64,000 nt of DNA from NCBI GenBank assembly GCA_030447745.1, contig JAUJOH010000004.1, positions 98,435 to 162,434 on the forward strand, read 5' to 3'. Below are positions 63,384 through 64,000 of the stretch, in pieces. The stretch is from Chloroflexota bacterium (GTDB taxonomy: Bacteria > Chloroflexota > Limnocylindria > Limnocylindrales > CSP1-4). Under the pieces are notes generated by a model, which worked only from the letters and a program-made list of their open reading frames with translations, ran no database searches and had not been told where the DNA came from. The translations under genes and the position numbers were made by a program. Every line of letters starts with the position of its first letter. The stretch's first letter is position 1.

Positions 63384-64000
63384 GTGCCGGGCGGCGTCGG
63401 AGGCTTCCCCGCGGGGATCCTGACTCGGGGCCAGCCCGGCGCCACTCGCGCCGGGCTCGACCTCGTCGGCGGCGCCGGCGCGCAATCGGTGCTCCTCGTC
63501 GGACCGAACGGCGTCGGCAAGACGACACTCGCGCTCGACCTCGCCGCCGTCCTCCTGTGCACCGCGTCGCCCGAGCAGCGGCCGTGCCGGGCCTGCCGGG
63601 GCTGCCGCATGGTCGTCAGCGGGAACCACCCGGACCTGCACCGGCTGGCGCCGGACGGCCCGGGCGGCCAGATCCGCATCGGCTCCCGGTCCGACGCGGA
63701 ACCAGGGACCGTCCGGCGGCTCATCGCGGACCTTGCGCTCCTGCCCGTGGAGGGCGGTGCCCGGGTCGCCGTGCTCGAGCATGCCGATCGACTCAACGAC
63801 GATGCCCAGTCGGCATTCCTGAAGACGCTCGAGGAGCCGCCGGCTGGCGCGACGCTGATCCTGTGCGCGGACGAGGAGGAGCGTCTCCTGCCGACGGTCC
63901 GTTCCCGCTGCGCGCGGATACGGCTCGGGCCGCTGGGGGTGCGCGACATCGAGGCGCTGCTCGGCGCGCTCGCCGGGACGGACCCGCCGACCGCCGCCCG
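63384..64000 (+). CDS. holB: DNA polymerase III, delta' subunit (partial, runs off the window)
   Basis: Clamp-loader subunit. From GTG 63384: ATP-loop-like GPNGVGKTTLALDLA (residues 40-54), the zinc module C59, C68, C71, C74 (CRACRGC), the DnaX/HolB strings NHPDLHRLAPDG, GARVAVLEHADRLNDDAQSAFLKTLEEPP and RSRCARIRLGPL. The C-terminal third lies beyond 64000. It follows the NYN continuation by 37 bp. Confidence 0.88.
   Translation, partial: MPGGVGGFPAGILTRGQPGATRAGLDLVGGAGAQSVLLVGPNGVGKTTLALDLAAVLLCTASPEQRPCRACRGCRMVVSGNHPDLHRLAPDGPGGQIRIGSRSDAEPGTVRRLIADLALLPVEGGARVAVLEHADRLNDDAQSAFLKTLEEPPAGATLILCADEEERLLPTVRSRCARIRLGPLGVRDIEALLGALAGTDPPTAA

Noticed and set aside
60929-63949. A 1,006-codon open frame on the minus strand opposite the NYN gene and holB
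   Set aside because: Antisense to recognisable NYN and DNA polymerase III sequence, with repetitive Arg/Ala/Pro composition and no domain.

Overview
The window is a GC-rich bacterial chromosome segment (visibly around 70 % G+C, not counted) packed with housekeeping genes. I see no rRNA, tRNA, CRISPR array, insertion sequence, integrase or phage gene. Gene content suggests a soil or freshwater Chloroflexota, perhaps Limnocylindria-like: a nuo operon with a MidA-type methyltransferase beside it, an actinobacterial-style inositol phosphate synthase with a CDP-alcohol phosphatidyltransferase, an HspR-controlled clpB/lon/dnaJ/hsp20 block, and several small conserved proteins I associate with that phylum. 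This placement is inference from memory, not a search.

Layout. 1-2400: ArsR-type regulator, CDP-alcohol phosphatidyltransferase and inositol-3-phosphate synthase (minus), an inositol-phospholipid unit. 2400-3029: no supportable gene. 3042-12238: MFS exporter, CorA-like channel, a broken sortase-like gene, a TlpA-like thioredoxin, trehalose-phosphatase, a zinc alcohol/formaldehyde dehydrogenase, an SRPBCC membrane protein and trehalose-phosphate synthase. 12283-27379: a 13-gene nuo operon on the minus strand, order A-B-C-D-H-[I/E hybrid]-F-[2Fe-2S/FAD/ferredoxin hybrid]-J-K-L-M-N. 27380-28124: operon leader with a 71-72 bp tandem repeat and no secure gene. 28125-36227: MidA methyltransferase, an unknown protein, a broken folK, an S51 peptidase, class II fructose-1,6-bisphosphatase, purH, a membrane protein, a cupin and a NUDIX hydrolase. 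36235-43673: ClpB, DnaJ-like, Lon, HspR and Hsp20. 43803-48638: a membrane protein, two RCK proteins, a UspA protein and a KimA-like permease. 48702-52381: phosphoesterase, CsoR with its probable operator, a zinc-ribbon protein, a possible PD-(D/E)XK protein, HPRT and a membrane protein. 52442-54947: decayed DNA. 54994-60467: a branched-chain amino-acid type ABC transporter. 61124-64000: an NYN-domain protein interrupted by an amber codon, and the start of DNA polymerase III delta'.

The most unusual biology is in the respiratory operon. No ordinary NuoE, NuoG or NuoI exists. NuoI appears divided: its N-terminal half, with one 4Fe-4S motif, is fused to a truncated NuoE-like domain lacking cluster cysteines. 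A NuoI-like C-terminal half sits at the end of an 893-residue flavoprotein that starts with a NuoG-like 2Fe-2S domain and has a GltD-like FAD/NAD(P) core. NuoF has lost one cluster cysteine and the acidic NADH-site motif. Together this suggests a complex I whose electron-input module was rebuilt. A second oddity is LivG, an ABC ATPase with about 80 extra, strongly hydrophobic residues between Walker A and the Q-loop.

Several genes carry lesions: in-frame amber codons followed by protein-like sequence in ino1, the sortase and the NYN gene, and frameshifts in the sortase, folK, a lipoprotein and an amidohydrolase relic. TAG also ends many intact genes here, so these are nonsense mutations, readthrough sites or sequence errors, not a changed code. 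Several genes show a TAnnCT box 6-8 bases before the start codon, as expected of leaderless mRNAs.
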